Of a DNA stretch of 64,000 nucleotides, positions 62,089 through 64,000 are shown in pieces. This DNA comes from Arthrobacter pascens (GTDB lineage Bacteria; Actinomycetota; Actinomycetes; Actinomycetales; Micrococcaceae). The position numbers and the translations under genes are program-made. The first letter of the stretch is position 1, and each line of letters begins with the position of its first letter. Location: the NCBI RefSeq assembly GCF_030815585.1, contig NZ_JAUSWY010000001.1, forward strand, positions 434,001 through 498,000. The letters run 5' to 3'. Under the pieces are notes generated by a model. It was not told where the DNA came from, did no database searches, and worked only from the letters and a program-made list of their open reading frames with translations.

Positions 62089-64000
62089 TTCTGGAAACTA
62101 CCCCAGGCGAGATCCGCGTTGGCTGGGAGTGCTTCCACTGCGTCCTTGAGCAGGACATCGATCAGGGTGACTGCGGCTGCCTTATCAAGCGGATTGTTTT
62201 TGTTCCCGCATTTGGGGGACTGGACGCAGGACGGGCAACCCGATTCACATTCGCAGGCCTTGATGGCGTCCCGGGTGGCGGAGAGCCACACCTTGGCCTT
62301 GTCGAAGCCGCGTTCTGCGAAGCCCGCACCCCCGGGGTGCCCGTCATACACAAAGATGGTGGGCACCCCGGTGTCGGCGTGGACTGCGGTGGATACTCCG
62401 CCGATGTCCCAGCGGTCACTGGAGGCCACCAGCGGCAGCAGGCCGATGGCTGCGTGCTCGGCGGCATGAAGAGCTCCGGGGAACTGCGCTTCCATGAGTC
62501 CGGCACCCGTCAGTGACCGGTTTTCCACCACAAACCACACGGCCTTCGTGAACAGCTCCCTGGCGCCCAGTTCCAAGGGCTCCTCGCCCAGAATCTCATT
62601 CGAAATGAGTGCTTTGCGCTGGAAGGACACCACCTGTGTTGTCACTTTTACATCGCCGAAGTGCACGGCAACATCGCCCCACTGCACCGTCCGCTGCGTC
62701 TCCAGGACTTCGATCTGGGTTACGTCCCGCGCGGTGGTGTAAAAGTCCGGGTTGGCTCGACGCACCACCACACAGTGGTCATCTTCGTTCAGGTCCTCCA
62801 CCACATAACTGTCGCCCTGGTGGACGTAGACGGCCCCGGTATGTGCCTGGTAGTGGGTCTGGGGCGAATCCATGGTTCCCAGCAGGGAGCCGGTGTCGGC
62901 GTCCACGATGCTCACCGGGCCGCCACCGTCTGCCCGCAGATTCACCATGGCGGCGGCGCTTTGGGAGTGCGTCCAGAACCAGCCCGCTGGTCGGCGCCGA
63001 AGGTAGCCCTGAGTCACCAGCTGTCCGAGCAGTTTCTCGGCCGTGCTGCCGAAGAGTTCGAGTTCGGCCACTCCCAGCGGCAGTTCTGCGGCTGCGGCAC
63101 AAAGGTGTGGTCCAAGCACATAGGGATTGGAGGGATCGAACACCGTGGCCTCAACCGAGACATCGAAGATCGCTTCGGGGTGGTTCACCAGATAGGTGTC
63201 CAAAGGATCATCACTGGCCACAAACGCAGCGATGGCGTCCTGGCCGGCACGCCCCGCCCGGCCGATCTGCTGGAACAGCGACGCCCGGGTCCCTGGCCAA
63301 CCCGCCACCAGTACGGCATCCAGTCCGGAGATGTCGATCCCCAGCTCCAAGGCGGAGGTGCTTGAGACTCCCAGCAGCTCGCCGGAACGCAACGATCGTT
63401 CCAGGGCGCGCCGTTCTTCCGGCAGGTAACCTGAGCGGTAGGCGGCCACGCGCTGCGGCAGGCTGGGATCCACGTCTTCCAGGAGGCGTTTGGTGATGGA
63501 CGAAATGGTCTCCGCCCCGCGCCGCGATTTGATAAAGGCAATGGTCCGGATCCGGGAGGAAACCAGGTTCGCCAGCAGGTCGGCCGTTTCCGCCACTGCG
63601 GTGCGGCGCTCCTTGGCACCGTTTTCGCCTTTGAGATCGGTCAGGGCAGGCTCCCAGAACGCCACGGTGGTTGAGCCGTGGGGCGAGCAGTCCTCAGAAA
63701 CGGCGCGGACCGGCGCCCCGATCAGTCGTCCGAAAGACGTGCCCGGTTCAGAGGCTGTGGCTGACGCCGCGATGAAAACCGGCCCGGGATAGGAGGTCCC
63801 TGCACCGTAATAGGCGCAGATGCGGCGTAGCCGGCGCATCAGGTTAGCCACATGCGAGCCGAACACCCCCCGGTAGCTGTGGGCCTCATCCACAATTACG
63901 TATCGCAGCCTGCGGAAGAAACCTGCCCACCAGGCGTGGTTGGGCAGGATGCCGAAGTGCAGCATGTCCGGGTTTGCCAGGATGAAATTTGCGTGGTCCC
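62085..64000 (-). CDS. DEAD/DEAH-box helicase with DUF1998 domain (5' end beyond window)
   Basis: 638 residues visible; the start and the Walker A motif lie beyond base 64000, and the frame is open to the edge (reading ANFILANPDMLH). Motifs: VDEAHSYRGVFGSHVANLMRRL (motif II), FIAASATASEPGTSF (III), IRTIAFIKSRRGAETI (IV), GVSSTSALELGIDISGLDAVLVAGWPGTRASLFQQIGRAGRAG (V-VI). The C-terminal DUF1998 domain carries a zinc-type CECESGCPSCVQSPKCG. It resembles YprA/MrfA and mycobacterial Rv3649, implicated in DNA repair for YprA/MrfA. It converges on the tad locus as recalled for mycobacteria. Confidence 0.93.
   Translation of the reverse strand, partial: DHANFILANPDMLHFGILPNHAWWAGFFRRLRYVIVDEAHSYRGVFGSHVANLMRRLRRICAYYGAGTSYPGPVFIAASATASEPGTSFGRLIGAPVRAVSEDCSPHGSTTVAFWEPALTDLKGENGAKERRTAVAETADLLANLVSSRIRTIAFIKSRRGAETISSITKRLLEDVDPSLPQRVAAYRSGYLPEERRALERSLRSGELLGVSSTSALELGIDISGLDAVLVAGWPGTRASLFQQIGRAGRAGQDAIAAFVASDDPLDTYLVNHPEAIFDVSVEATVFDPSNPYVLGPHLCAAAAELPLGVAELELFGSTAEKLLGQLVTQGYLRRRPAGWFWTHSQSAAAMVNLRADGGGPVSIVDADTGSLLGTMDSPQTHYQAHTGAVYVHQGDSYVVEDLNEDDHCVVVRRANPDFYTTARDVTQIEVLETQRTVQWGDVAVHFGDVKVTTQVVSFQRKALISNEILGEEPLELGARELFTKAVWFVVENRSLTGAGLMEAQFPGALHAAEHAAIGLLPLVASSDRWDIGGVSTAVHADTGVPTIFVYDGHPGGAGFAERGFDKAKVWLSATRDAIKACECESGCPSCVQSPKCGNKNNPLDKAAAVTLIDVLLKDAVEALPANADLAWGSFQN

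Overview
The window looks like chromosome of a high-GC actinobacterium of the Arthrobacter/Pseudarthrobacter group (Micrococcaceae). The basis is dense GC-rich coding, frequent GTG starts and ATGA/GTGA gene overlaps, a uricase closely resembling (from memory) the Arthrobacter globiformis enzyme, and a gene order on the right that recalls the mycobacterial ponA2 - ridA - crp - nth - nudix - marP - acs - ssd/tad - helicase block. No database search was possible, so all family names come from motifs read by eye.

Layout. 1-15 kb is a purine-salvage and purine-degradation region: malate synthase (partial), an IclR regulator, uricase, an 8-oxoguanine deaminase-type amidohydrolase, a guanine deaminase-like enzyme, an AzgA-type purine permease, and XdhC plus a two-gene xanthine dehydrogenase. 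A LigD-type DNA polymerase gene interrupts it. Logically guanine/8-oxoguanine goes to xanthine/urate, then allantoin, then glyoxylate, which malate synthase consumes. 14.7-19.6 kb holds an aldo-keto reductase, a MocA-like Moco cytidylyltransferase, a small SCP2-like protein, an asparaginase and a membrane-anchored sulfite-oxidase-fold molybdoenzyme. 19.6-22 kb is purD-purC.

21.9-23.6 kb is the most interesting part: a 426-residue HTH regulator with a helical-repeat (TPR-like) C-terminal region, divergent from an 80-residue secreted precursor that carries the same motif VGNWPDPM twice. Five of the eight codons differ silently between the two copies. This is the architecture of a regulator-pheromone (RRNPP-like) cell-cell signalling pair. 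A tRNA-Pro(CGG) and a heterodimeric ABC exporter follow.

27.7-37 kb is a cell-envelope and housekeeping block: metallophosphoesterase, class A PBP, DUF4177, RidA, a NUDT19-like Nudix protein, Crp, a MarP-like protease and a DUF2332 protein. It also contains an aminotransferase-fold protein whose PLP-binding residues are lost. 37.5-46.2 kb contains aroQ and an alpha-galactoside utilisation cluster (GH36, ABC importer, Gfo/Idh dehydrogenase, LacI regulator with visible operators). 46.2-52.6 kb holds a DeoR regulator, acs with a Crp-type site upstream, a membrane protein, nth and a CoA-type Nudix gene. 52.7-64 kb holds a YegP-like protein, a family A DNA polymerase, and a tad/Flp pilus locus (ssd, tadA, tadB, tadC, flp, tadE, tadG-like). 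The tad locus is split by a foreign-looking gene and followed by a DUF1998-type helicase that runs off the end.

Caveats. Four conserved genes (8-oxoguanine deaminase, xdhC, DUF2332, nth) each carry one apparent single-base frameshift. Two are next to G/C homopolymers, so sequencing or assembly error is at least as likely as real decay. Several long hairpins sit at gene 3' ends; two of them share a nearly identical apical sequence with different but still paired outer stems.
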